Assembly (NCBI RefSeq): GCF_000020965.1 | Contig: NC_011297.1 | Location: 758,387-822,386, forward strand | DNA length: 64,000 bases | Reading direction: 5' to 3' | From: Dictyoglomus thermophilum H-6-12 | GTDB lineage: Bacteria > Dictyoglomota > Dictyoglomia > Dictyoglomales > Dictyoglomaceae | Shown: in pieces, positions 25,109 through 33,302 of the stretch | How positions within the stretch are numbered: the stretch's first letter is position 1 | Layout: every line of letters begins with the position of its first letter | Translations under genes and position numbers: made by a program | Notes under the pieces: model-generated | Told to the model about the DNA's origin: nothing | Databases searched by the model: none | Seen by the model: the letters and a program-made list of their open reading frames with translations, nothing else

Positions 25109-26131
25109 TTAAAACAAAAAACGATAGAAGTCTTTAGGATTTAATTCTTGAGAGTAAGGAAAAACATCATTCAAGAATTTTCTTACATCTACACATAGAT
25201 GACATTTACCTACATACCCATCTTTAGATTCCTTAAATCCTAATTTTTGAGCATACTTTGACAATCCATAAGGGCCTTCCTCTACGAGAATCTTTATAAA
25301 GGGAAGTTTTTCTAGATCAAAATTTTTATAAAATTCCTCTAAATCTTCAATTTTTCCCAAAGAAACTCCTCCGCAAAAATAGGGAATATAATTTCCATAT
25401 AAATCAAAATGGGCATGTTGGGACTCTAAAATCTCGAACTTACAATTTTCTTCCCTAAAAACCTCTGCAGGGTATCTAGGAAATAGATGTCCTAAATGAA
25501 AGCCTGATCTTCCTCCAGGGATTAGTGCATAGCCTTCCCAGAAGATATAGCCAGCCGCTTTTTCACCATAAATCTCTATCCATTTTTCTAAGGGTATAGG
25601 ATTTTCTATATCTATTTTTGCAATTTTGGGTAAAAAATGCTCCATATAAACAATAACGTTTTCTTTCCCAAATACTTCTAATGCAACTTCAATGGCAAGA
25701 AGAGTTCTTTTTAAAGGAATTCTTTCTGTATGAAAGGGGGAACAACTAATAAATATTTTAGAAAGGCCTGCTGATTTTAAAAGATAGAACTTTTCATGTA
25801 CATCTTCTCTATTTATACACCAGCTAGCGTTAGTTTCCACATAGCCAATGTATAGGTCAAGTTCTTTTGCTCTCTTTACTGCATGGAGAAGAAGTGGAAA
25901 GTTTAAGAATGGTTCTCCTCCAGCAAAATGAATTCCGTGAAATAAGATATTTTTATTACGAGGAGGATGATAGTTTTTCCAGACTTTTTTAATTTCCTTT
26001 AGTAATGAGTCTAAGTATTCTTGGTTCATAAAATCATTCCATTCAGGCCCTGATGCATATAAGCAGTGCCTGCATCTTGATGAACACTTATATGTAAGTA
26101 TGATCCCTAAAGAGTCGATAGGAATAAGCAT
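25109..26131 (-). CDS. Radical SAM protein, function unknown
   Basis: 340 residues. The radical SAM cluster motif CxxxCxxC is at C16, C20 and C23, followed by the glycine-rich AGGEPF near residue 70 that contacts SAM. A further cysteine group occurs towards the C terminus (ENCKFEI, PYFCGG, and KCHLCVDV near 315), which may bind an auxiliary [4Fe-4S] cluster as in SPASM/twitch proteins. The substrate is not predictable. No ribosome binding site is present, and a TATTAT box ends six bases before the ATG, so the mRNA is probably leaderless. It is divergent from the cyclase gene. Confidence 0.85.
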   Translation of the reverse strand: MLIPIDSLGIILTYKCSSRCRHCLYASGPEWNDFMNQEYLDSLLKEIKKVWKNYHPPRNKNILFHGIHFAGGEPFLNFPLLLHAVKRAKELDLYIGYVETNASWCINREDVHEKFYLLKSAGLSKIFISCSPFHTERIPLKRTLLAIEVALEVFGKENVIVYMEHFLPKIAKIDIENPIPLEKWIEIYGEKAAGYIFWEGYALIPGGRSGFHLGHLFPRYPAEVFREENCKFEILESQHAHFDLYGNYIPYFCGGVSLGKIEDLEEFYKNFDLEKLPFIKILVEEGPYGLSKYAQKLGFKESKDGYVGKCHLCVDVRKFLNDVFPYSQELNPKDFYRFLF

Positions 26132-26137
26132 AGTTTA

Positions 26138-26143
26138 ATAATA
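26138..26143 (-). promoter_or_regulatory. -10 box of a probable leaderless promoter
   Basis: TATTAT on the minus strand ends six bases before the ATG of the radical SAM gene, with no Shine-Dalgarno between. It overlaps an inverted repeat (ATAACA at 26141-26146, TGTTAT at 26154-26159) in the divergent promoter region. Confidence 0.5.
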
Positions 26144-26164
26144 ACATAATTTTTGTTATGATTA

Positions 26165-26170
26165 TATAAT
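26165..26170 (+). promoter_or_regulatory. -10 box for the cyclase operon
   Basis: A perfect TATAAT lies 35 bases before the cyclase ATG, which has a good ATAGGAGGG ribosome binding site. No convincing -35 is seen. Confidence 0.45.
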
Positions 26171-26205
26171 ATGATCCTCAATAAAAATAGGAGGGACTTC
26201 ATAAG

Positions 26206-26853
26206 ATGAAAATTCTTTGGGATAAACCTATAGATGTAAGTCTTTTAATTCGTGAAGATATGCTCTTTTGGCCTAACGATCCAAAGTTTCAAAGAGAATG
26301 GGTGGCAAGGATATCTGAAGGTAAGAATGCGAATCTTTCCAAATTAATTTTAGGATCTCATACAGGTACTCATATAGATGCACCCTATCATTTTCTCGAT
26401 AATGGGAAAACTCTTGAAAAAATTGATATATTTAGATTCTATGGTTTTGCTAAGGTTTTTGAGATCAAAAATTCCGTTAAGATTCTTTTACAAGATATAG
26501 AGTCTCTGCCTATCGAAGAGGGGGATATTGTTCTTTTTAAAACTAAAAATTCTTCGCTCTTAAGAGAAAATGTCTTCCATGAGGATTACGTAGGTTTATC
26601 CTTAGAGGCTGCAAAATATTTGGTAGGTAAAAGGGTCAAAACTGTTGGAATAGATTATCTCTCCATAGGTCCAAGAGGAGATGAAGGAAGAGAGGTACAT
26701 AGAACGCTCTTAAGGGAAGAAATAGGTATTATTGAGGGTTTAGATCTTTTAGAAGTAGAAGAGGGAAAATATTTTATGATAGCGCTTCCTTTAAAAGTGA
26801 AAGGGGGAGAAGGTTCTCCTGTAAGGGCGATTCTATTTCCTATAGAAGGATAG
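26206..26853 (+). CDS. Cyclase family protein (kynurenine formamidase-like)
   Basis: 215 residues. The family signature HTGTHIDAPYHFLDNGKT near residue 51 supplies the metal-binding histidines and aspartate (HxGTHxDxPxH). SLLIREDMLFWPND near the N terminus and a late glutamate region (VHRTLLREEIGIIEGL) also fit. Members hydrolyse amides such as N-formylkynurenine or isatin. No tryptophan degradation genes are nearby, so the substrate is open. The glycosyltransferase gene starts 10 bases after its stop. Confidence 0.85.
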   Translation: MKILWDKPIDVSLLIREDMLFWPNDPKFQREWVARISEGKNANLSKLILGSHTGTHIDAPYHFLDNGKTLEKIDIFRFYGFAKVFEIKNSVKILLQDIESLPIEEGDIVLFKTKNSSLLRENVFHEDYVGLSLEAAKYLVGKRVKTVGIDYLSIGPRGDEGREVHRTLLREEIGIIEGLDLLEVEEGKYFMIALPLKVKGGEGSPVRAILFPIEG

Positions 26854-26863
26854 GTTGATACTT

Positions 26864-27958
26864 ATGAAAGTGGCGGTTGTTCATGACTGGATTGTTAATA
26901 TTGGTGGGGCAGAAAAAGTTCTAAAGGCAATTTTAGAGATTTTTCCTGATGCCGATGTTTATACTCTTGTATACCTGAAGAATACAGTTAAAAAGTTAGG
27001 AATAGAAAGCAAAATTTATCCCTCATTCATTAATGGACTTCCTTTTGCAAAAGAAAAATACTCATATTATTTACCTTTGATGCCTCTTGCTGTAGAACAA
27101 TTTGATTTATCCCAATATGATCTTGTTATATCTAGCAGTCATTGTGTAGCAAAGGGAATATTGACTAAATCTTACCAGATTCATGTGTGTTATTGCCATA
27201 CACCTATGAGATATATTTGGGATCTTTATTTTTCATATTTAAAGGATCAGAAATTAGAAAAAGGTATTAAAAATATTTTTGTTCGATTAGTATTCCATTA
27301 TTTAAGAATGTGGGATGTTTTAAGCGCTAATAGGGTAGACTATTTTATCGCAAATTCTCAAAATGTGGCAGATAGAATTAAAAAGATATACCGGAGAGAC
27401 CCTGTAGTCATATATCCTCCAGTAGATGTTGAGCTTTTTAGTCCTTCGGATAAGAAGGAAGATTATTTTATTGTGCTTTCACGTCTTGTTCCTTACAAGA
27501 AGGTGGATTTAGTAGTAGAGGTTTTTAATGATTTAAAGCTTCCTCTTTTGGTGATTGGAGATGGAGAAGATATGCAAAAGATTAAGAAGATGGCAAGAGA
27601 AAATATAAAGATTTTGGGATGGCAGGAGGATAGTGTAGTAAGAGAATATCTGTCTAAGGCTCAGGCTTTAATTTTTGCTTCTGAGGAGGATTTTGGTATT
27701 GTACCTGTAGAGGCGCAGGCTTGTGGTACTCCTGTTATAGCTTATAAAAGGGGTGGTGCCAAGGAAACAGTAATTGAAGGAGAGACTGGCATATTTTTTG
27801 AAGAACAGAATGGGGAAAGTTTGAAAGAGGCTGTTTTGAGATTTTTAAGAGAGAAAGATAGTTTCAAAAAAGAGAAACTTATTGAGAATGCTAAAAGATT
27901 CTCTAAGGAACGTTTTAAGATCGAGTTTAAATCCTATATAGAAGGGATAATAAAGTGA
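26864..27958 (+). CDS. GT4-family glycosyltransferase
   Basis: 364 residues from the ATG at 26864 (MKVAVVHDWIVNIGGAEKVL). The short upstream TTG extension is not needed. The GT-B fold is recognisable: an N-terminal acceptor domain, then IVLSRLVPYKKVDLVVEVF near residue 205 opening the nucleotide-sugar domain. The retaining GT4 donor site is near 270-285 (FASEEDFGIVPVEAQACGTPVIAY, with the EX7E glutamates). The sugar and acceptor are unknown; a cell-surface polysaccharide or glycolipid role is usual. Confidence 0.9.
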   Translation: MKVAVVHDWIVNIGGAEKVLKAILEIFPDADVYTLVYLKNTVKKLGIESKIYPSFINGLPFAKEKYSYYLPLMPLAVEQFDLSQYDLVISSSHCVAKGILTKSYQIHVCYCHTPMRYIWDLYFSYLKDQKLEKGIKNIFVRLVFHYLRMWDVLSANRVDYFIANSQNVADRIKKIYRRDPVVIYPPVDVELFSPSDKKEDYFIVLSRLVPYKKVDLVVEVFNDLKLPLLVIGDGEDMQKIKKMARENIKILGWQEDSVVREYLSKAQALIFASEEDFGIVPVEAQACGTPVIAYKRGGAKETVIEGETGIFFEEQNGESLKEAVLRFLREKDSFKKEKLIENAKRFSKERFKIEFKSYIEGIIK

Positions 27959-27986
27959 GAAAATTTATGATAAAATAACTAATGCT

Positions 27987-28739
27987 ATGAGAGGGAAATT
28001 AACAATTCAAAAAAGAAATTTTATAATATTCTTTCTTGTTTTAGTACTGTTTTTTAATCCTATATTGGGATGGTCCGCTAAAACTCATCAAAAAATTGCC
28101 AAAGAAGCCCTATATTCTTTACCAAAGGAATATCAAAGAAAGCTTTCTCCTTACTTAGATGAACTTCTAGAGGGCAGTGTTGCTCCAGATAGGATATATA
28201 AAGATTTCAATAATCACGTATTTCATGTGCATGGGGATAAGGGTAAGGGCCCAGAAGAAGTGAGGGAGAAATATTTAGAGATAATTAGTTTGATTCAGGA
28301 AGGAAAATCTTGGAGGCTCGTTGCTTTTCAATTGGGAGTTCTTTCTCATTATATTGCTGATTTGAATAATCCACTCCACACTGATTCCAGTAAGAGAGAG
28401 GACGAGTTTCATAGTAAGTATGAAAAAGATGCTGACGTTATAAATCCTAAGATTAAATCAGAATTGATTTACATTAAATATCCTGCAAGTTATATTCTAG
28501 ACTCTATATTTAGTGCAAATCGCTTTTATAAGGATATAGAGAAGGCTTATTTAAGTGGAGATAAATTTAGAGACGTATCAAAAATAACTCAAGAACAGAT
28601 AGACAAGGCAGCTTTAGATACTGCTTCATATTTTTATAGTGCCCTCACAAGAGGTAGTAGGGGTACAAGTTTGATAGATTTGATTTATGATTTAATTGAC
28701 TACTTTCTCTATATTATAAAGGTTAGTCTTAAAATTTAA
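27987..28739 (+). CDS. Secreted zinc-dependent phospholipase C-like protein
   Basis: 250 residues. A signal peptide (about 1-30: KRN, a hydrophobic core, then NPILGWS) would expose a tryptophan near the mature N terminus (GWSAKTHQKI), as in the zinc phospholipase C / S1-P1 nuclease fold, where that residue is a metal ligand. Further histidine and aspartate ligands are plausible in SVAPDRI, NHVFHVHGD, LGVLSHYIADLNNPLH and EFHSKY. It should be an exported phosphoesterase, but the substrate is unknown. The last 25 residues are hydrophobic and may anchor it. No Shine-Dalgarno is seen; TAAAAT lies ten bases upstream. Confidence 0.78.
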   Translation: MRGKLTIQKRNFIIFFLVLVLFFNPILGWSAKTHQKIAKEALYSLPKEYQRKLSPYLDELLEGSVAPDRIYKDFNNHVFHVHGDKGKGPEEVREKYLEIISLIQEGKSWRLVAFQLGVLSHYIADLNNPLHTDSSKREDEFHSKYEKDADVINPKIKSELIYIKYPASYILDSIFSANRFYKDIEKAYLSGDKFRDVSKITQEQIDKAALDTASYFYSALTRGSRGTSLIDLIYDLIDYFLYIIKVSLKI

Positions 28740-28757
28740 GATTAGGAGGAGATCTCT

Positions 28758-29549
28758 ATGAGAATTGCCATAATTGGTGGGACAGGAGTTTATGATCCTA
28801 AATTTTTAGAAAATCCTGAAGAAATAAAAGTTTCAACTCCTTACGGAGAAGTAAAGCTTTTGAAAGGAATATATCAAGGAGAAGAAGTTGGCTTCTTGGC
28901 GAGACATGGATCAGGTCATACGGTGCCACCTCATAGAATAAACTATAAGGCGAATATGTGGGCTCTGAAAAGTCTTGGGGTAGAAAGGATATTATCAACT
29001 ACTGCAGTGGGAAGTCTAAAACTTAATTTGGCTCCTGGTGATTTGGTAATTCTTGATCAGTTTATTGACTTTACAAAGGGTAGAATTCACACATTTTATG
29101 ATGGTGACGATGATAAGGTGGTACATATAGATTTCACAACTCCTTATTGTCCTGAATTGAGAAGCATTTTATATGAAACCTCAAAAGAGCTTGGTATTAA
29201 GGTTCATCCTTTTGGTACTTATATATGTACCGAAGGTCCTCGTTTTGAAACACCTGCAGAGATCAAAATGTATTCTTTTTTTGGTGACGTAGTGGGTATG
29301 ACTAAAGTGCCCGAGGTAGTTCTTGCAAGAGAGCTTGAGATGTGTTATGCTTCTGTTTCTATTGTGACTAATTATGCTGCTGGTATATCGCAGGCACCTT
29401 TGACTTATAGTGAAGTACTAGAAGTTATGGCACAAAATATTGAAAAGGTAAGAAAACTATTTGCCATGGTTATTCCTCGGATTCCTAAAGAGCGAAGATG
29501 TACATGTAAAGATGCACTAAAAGAATATAGAGATAAGGGAGTATTATGA
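28758..29549 (+). CDS. mtnP: S-methyl-5'-thioadenosine phosphorylase
   Basis: 263 residues of the MTAP/PNP trimeric family. The N-terminal IIGGTGVYDPKFL, FLARHGSGHTVPPHRINYKANM near residue 54 and TEGPRFETPAEIKMY near 165 are hallmark segments. It cleaves methylthioadenosine with phosphate into adenine and methylthioribose-1-phosphate, the substrate of the next gene product. The AGGAGGAG ribosome binding site is strong, and the mtnA start overlaps its stop by 4 bases. Confidence 0.95.
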   Translation: MRIAIIGGTGVYDPKFLENPEEIKVSTPYGEVKLLKGIYQGEEVGFLARHGSGHTVPPHRINYKANMWALKSLGVERILSTTAVGSLKLNLAPGDLVILDQFIDFTKGRIHTFYDGDDDKVVHIDFTTPYCPELRSILYETSKELGIKVHPFGTYICTEGPRFETPAEIKMYSFFGDVVGMTKVPEVVLARELEMCYASVSIVTNYAAGISQAPLTYSEVLEVMAQNIEKVRKLFAMVIPRIPKERRCTCKDALKEYRDKGVL

Positions 29550-30580
29550 GACCAATTGAGTGGAAAAATAATATTTTATATATCTTAGATCAAACAAAAC
29601 TTCCTTGGAAGGAAGACTATGTTCTCTGTTTTAAGTATCAACAAGTTATAGATGCAATTAAAAAGATGAAGGTTAGGGGTGCTCCAATAATTGGAGTTGT
29701 GGCAGCTTATGGTATTGCATTGGCTGCTATAAAATACACTGGTTCGAATTTAGTAGATTATGTTCATGAAGTAATGGGAGAATTTGCAGTATCAAGACCT
29801 ACAGCAGTAAATCTTTTCTTTGCTATTGAGAGAATGGCAAATGTGGTTAATACTAATAGAAATTTGTCTCCCTCTGAGTTGAAAATCTTACTTTTAGAAG
29901 AGGCTAAAAAGATAGAGGAAGAAGAAAGAGAAAAATCCATAGCAATCTCAAATTTTGGGATTGAGATATTACCAGACAATGCAAAAGTTCTTACTCATTG
30001 TAATACGGGAAGTCTTGCAACAATTGGACCTGGTACAGCTCTTGGAGTTATTAAAGAAGGGTGGAGAAAGGGTAAGATATCTCATGTATATTTCACTGAG
30101 ACAAGACCTCTTCTTCAAGGTGCAAGACTTACAGGTTGGGAGCTTGCTAAAGAAAATATTCCTGCGACAATGATAACTGATAATATGGTAGGTTATGTTT
30201 TATCTAAAAAGCTTGTGGATTTGGTAATTGTAGGAGCTGATAGAATTACCTTAAGGGGAGATGTGGCGAATAAAATAGGGACCTACTCTATTGCTATTCT
30301 TGCTCACTATCATAATATTCCCTTCTACGTTGCTGCACCGGTTTCTAGTTTTGATTTCAATCTTGAAGAAGGGATGGAAATCCCCATTGAAGAAAGAGAT
30401 TCAGAAGAAGTTTTGTCTTTTGCAAATAAGAAAATAACTGCTGAAGGCATTTTAGCCTTAAATCCTGCCTTTGATGTTACACCAGCCGAATTAATTTCAG
30501 GTATTATTACTGATAAAGGTATAATTTATCCTCCACTAAAAGAGAATATTAAAAAATTGAAGGAGGAACTTAGATTATGA
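29546..30580 (+). CDS. mtnA: Methylthioribose-1-phosphate isomerase
   Basis: 344 residues, eIF2B-alpha-like fold. MKVRGAPIIGVVAAYGIALA near residue 35, LTHCNTGSLATIGPGTALGV near 150 with the catalytic cysteine, and VGADRITLRGDVANKIGTY near 230 with the catalytic aspartate are all intact. It converts MTR-1-phosphate to methylthioribulose-1-phosphate. The later steps of the classical pathway (mtnB, mtnC, mtnD) are not in the window. Confidence 0.96.
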   Translation: MRPIEWKNNILYILDQTKLPWKEDYVLCFKYQQVIDAIKKMKVRGAPIIGVVAAYGIALAAIKYTGSNLVDYVHEVMGEFAVSRPTAVNLFFAIERMANVVNTNRNLSPSELKILLLEEAKKIEEEEREKSIAISNFGIEILPDNAKVLTHCNTGSLATIGPGTALGVIKEGWRKGKISHVYFTETRPLLQGARLTGWELAKENIPATMITDNMVGYVLSKKLVDLVIVGADRITLRGDVANKIGTYSIAILAHYHNIPFYVAAPVSSFDFNLEEGMEIPIEERDSEEVLSFANKKITAEGILALNPAFDVTPAELISGIITDKGIIYPPLKENIKKLKEELRL

Positions 30581-31857
30581 GAATTTTGATTGAGGATGTT
30601 AATATCCTGATAGATGATAAAATTGTTGAAAATAAAAATATTCTCATTGAAAATGACATTATAAAACAGATTTCAGATAGCAAAAGTTTTGAAAGAATAG
30701 ATTACATTATTGATGGAAAGAATAAAATAGCTTTACCTGGACTTGTTAATACTCATACTCATCTTGCTATGACCCTTTTTAGAGGATTTGCAGATGATCT
30801 TCCCCTTGAAGAATGGCTTGAGGAGAAAATTTGGCCTCAAGAGGCAAAGCTCACTGCCGATGATGTATACTGGGGTAGCCTTTTAGGTATATGTGAAATG
30901 ATTAGGGGAGGGACTATTGCTTTTTCAGATATGTATTTCTTTATGGATGAGATGGCAAAAGCTGTAGCTGAAAGTGGAATAAAGGCCTCTTTGTCTGTTG
31001 GTATGATAGGTATAGCAGGTGATGAAAATGAAACATTGAATAGAGGGGTAAGTTTTGCTAAAAATTGGCATAATGCTGAAGATGGTAGGATTAGAGTAAT
31101 GCTTGGACCGCACGCTCCTTATACTTGTCCTCCTTCTTTCTTGGAAAAAGTTATAGATAAAGCTATTGAGATGAGTTTAGGTATTCATACTCATCTTTCG
31201 GAGACTTATCTTGAGGTAGAAAATATAAAAAACATGTATGGATTAACTCCTATAAGACTTATGGATAGGGTTGGACTTTTTAATGTTCCTGTCCTTGCAG
31301 CTCATTGTGTCTTTGTGGATGATGAGGAAATAGAAATACTTTCTGAGAAAGGAGTAGGGGTGGCTCATAATCCTCAAAGTAATCTGAAGCTTGCATCAGG
31401 GGTTGCTCCTGTAAAAAAAATGTTGGAAAAAGGAGTAAAAGTAGGTCTTGGAACTGATGGGCCTGCTAGTAATAATAATTTAGATATGTGGGAAGAAATC
31501 AGATTAGTTGCTACGTTGCATAAAGGAGTAGAGAGAGATCCTATTTGTGTTCCTGCAAGGGATGCTTTAATTATGGCCACCAAAAATGGTATGGAGATTT
31601 TGGGGTTTGAGAATTCTGGGATTATTAAGGAAGGATATAAGGCGGATTTAATCCTTGTAGATGTTAATAAACCCCATTTTTATCCCAGGCATAATCTTGT
31701 TTCTCATTTAGTTTATTCTGCTTCTTCTTCGGATGTGGATACTGTAATAGTAGATGGTAGAATTTTGATGGAGAAAAGAGAATTAAAAACTCTCGATGAA
31801 GAGAAGATTATGTATGAGGCAGAAAAGAGAGCTTTTGAATTAATAAAAAAAAGTTAG
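30577..31857 (+). CDS. mtaD: MTA/SAH deaminase
   Basis: 426 residues of the amidohydrolase family. The metal-binding NTHTHLAMTLFRG near residue 58, a histidine in GIHTHLSE near 205, HCVFVDDEEI near 235, and the catalytic aspartate in GLGTDGPASNNN near 284 are present. It deaminates methylthioadenosine and S-adenosylhomocysteine to their inosyl forms. Encoded in one overlapping operon with mtnP and mtnA, it gives the cell a second route for both SAM by-products besides MtnP and AhcY. Confidence 0.93.
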   Translation: MRILIEDVNILIDDKIVENKNILIENDIIKQISDSKSFERIDYIIDGKNKIALPGLVNTHTHLAMTLFRGFADDLPLEEWLEEKIWPQEAKLTADDVYWGSLLGICEMIRGGTIAFSDMYFFMDEMAKAVAESGIKASLSVGMIGIAGDENETLNRGVSFAKNWHNAEDGRIRVMLGPHAPYTCPPSFLEKVIDKAIEMSLGIHTHLSETYLEVENIKNMYGLTPIRLMDRVGLFNVPVLAAHCVFVDDEEIEILSEKGVGVAHNPQSNLKLASGVAPVKKMLEKGVKVGLGTDGPASNNNLDMWEEIRLVATLHKGVERDPICVPARDALIMATKNGMEILGFENSGIIKEGYKADLILVDVNKPHFYPRHNLVSHLVYSASSSDVDTVIVDGRILMEKRELKTLDEEKIMYEAEKRAFELIKKS

Positions 31858-31869
31858 GAGGATAGAGCT

Positions 31870-33171
31870 ATGTCAGCTCCTTGGGTTTATATTGAGGATA
31901 TACCAAAGATTCAAGAGGGAGAAATTGAGGTAAGAGGTTGGCTTTTCAACAAAAGATCTAGTGGCAAAATTGTTTTTCTTATAATAAGAGATGGTACAGG
32001 TTATATTCAAGGTGTGGCTACTTTAGACAATTTTACTCAGGACCAGTTAGAGAGTTTAGAAAAAATACCTATTGAATCTTCCTTGATTGTGGTTGGAGAT
32101 TTGAAGAAAGAGCCTAGAGCTCCTGGTGGATATGAATTATTGCTTAAGAGTGTTAATGTGGTTTCTTATTCCGAGGAGTATCCTATTCAAAAAAAGGATC
32201 ATTCTATAGATTTTCTTCTTGAAAGAAGACATCTTTGGATTAGGTCTCGTAAGCAGAATGCTATTTTAAGAATAAGGAGCGAAGTAGTTAAGGCTATTAG
32301 AGATTTTTTAGATGAAAAAGGATTTGTTTTAATAGATGCTCCCATACTTACTCCCTCTGCTTGTGAGGGTACTACTACTTTGTTTGAACTTGACTATTTT
32401 GATCTTGGTAAGGCATATCTTTCTCAAAGTGGGCAGTTATATATGGAAGCAGCTTGTATGGCCTTTGGAAAAGTATACTGCTTTGGGCCTGCTTTCAGGG
32501 CTGAGAAATCAAAGACAAGAAGACATTTGACTGAGTTTTGGATGGTAGAACCTGAAATGGCTTTTTGGGATTGGCAAGATAATATGAGACTTCAAGAAGA
32601 ATTGGTAAGTTATATAGTGCAAAGAGTTTTAGAAAAAAGAAAAAGAGAACTAGAGATTTTAGAGAGGGATACGAAACCTCTTGAAAAAGTTGTCCCTCCT
32701 TTCCCAAGAATAACCTATAGAGAAGCTATAGAAATTCTTAAGCGGAATGGACAAAATGTAGAGTATGGGGATGATTTTGGAGGTGATGAAGAAACCATAA
32801 TATCAAGCCAATTTGATAGGCCTGTATTTATTCATCATTATCCTGCTAAGATAAAGCCCTTTTATATGCAACCAGATCCAGAGAATCCTGAGGAAGTTTT
32901 GAATAACGACTTATTAGCTCCTGAGGGTTATGGAGAAATAATTGGAGGTAGTCAGAGAATTCATGACTTAAAACTTTTGGAGAAAAAATTGGAAGAATAT
33001 AACTTGCCCAAAGAAGCTTTTGAATGGTATTTAGATTTAAGGAGATACGGTAGTGTTCCTCATTCAGGATTTGGTCTTGGAATTGAGAGAACTGTAGCTT
33101 GGATATGTGGGTTAAAACATGTAAGAGAAGCAATTCCTTTCCCACGAATGATATACAGAATCTATCCTTAA
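31870..33171 (+). CDS. asnS: Asparaginyl-tRNA synthetase
   Basis: 433 residues, class IIb. An OB-fold anticodon domain occupies about 1-100 (EVRGWLFNKRSSGKIVFLIIRDG). The catalytic core carries motif 2 near 215 (FRAEKSKTRRHLTEFWMVEPE) and motif 3 near 405 (GFGLGIERTVAWICG). The histidine and neighbouring residues in RRHLTEFWMVEPE support AsnRS rather than AspRS. It charges tRNA-Asn. It follows mtaD after 12 bases with an AGGAGGATAG ribosome binding site and is probably the last gene of the methionine-salvage operon. Confidence 0.95.
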   Translation: MSAPWVYIEDIPKIQEGEIEVRGWLFNKRSSGKIVFLIIRDGTGYIQGVATLDNFTQDQLESLEKIPIESSLIVVGDLKKEPRAPGGYELLLKSVNVVSYSEEYPIQKKDHSIDFLLERRHLWIRSRKQNAILRIRSEVVKAIRDFLDEKGFVLIDAPILTPSACEGTTTLFELDYFDLGKAYLSQSGQLYMEAACMAFGKVYCFGPAFRAEKSKTRRHLTEFWMVEPEMAFWDWQDNMRLQEELVSYIVQRVLEKRKRELEILERDTKPLEKVVPPFPRITYREAIEILKRNGQNVEYGDDFGGDEETIISSQFDRPVFIHHYPAKIKPFYMQPDPENPEEVLNNDLLAPEGYGEIIGGSQRIHDLKLLEKKLEEYNLPKEAFEWYLDLRRYGSVPHSGFGLGIERTVAWICGLKHVREAIPFPRMIYRIYP

Positions 33172-33194
33172 AGGTTTAAGAGAGTTTATTTAAG

Positions 33195-33223
33195 TTGACA
33201 TTATTAAACATTATAGTTATACT
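33195..33223 (+). promoter_or_regulatory. Strong promoter upstream of the branched-chain transporter
   Basis: TTGACA (33195-33200), a 17-base spacer and TATACT (33218-33223). The predicted start, near 33230, falls just before a terminator-type hairpin. Confidence 0.7.
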
Positions 33224-33235
33224 TGAATTACTAAG

Positions 33236-33272
33236 AACAGGGATGTTCTCAAGGAGAGCATCCCTGTTTTTT
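33236..33272 (+). terminator. Hairpin terminator or attenuator in the livK leader
   Basis: AACAGGGATG (33236-33245) pairs with CATCCCTGTT (33259-33268). An inner stem TCTC/GAGA supports it and six T follow. It could terminate asnS transcription, but it lies after the livK promoter, so it may also attenuate the transporter mRNA. Confidence 0.8.
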
Positions 33273-33302
33273 ATTAAATACATACTTTAGGGAGGTGAAG
33301 GG

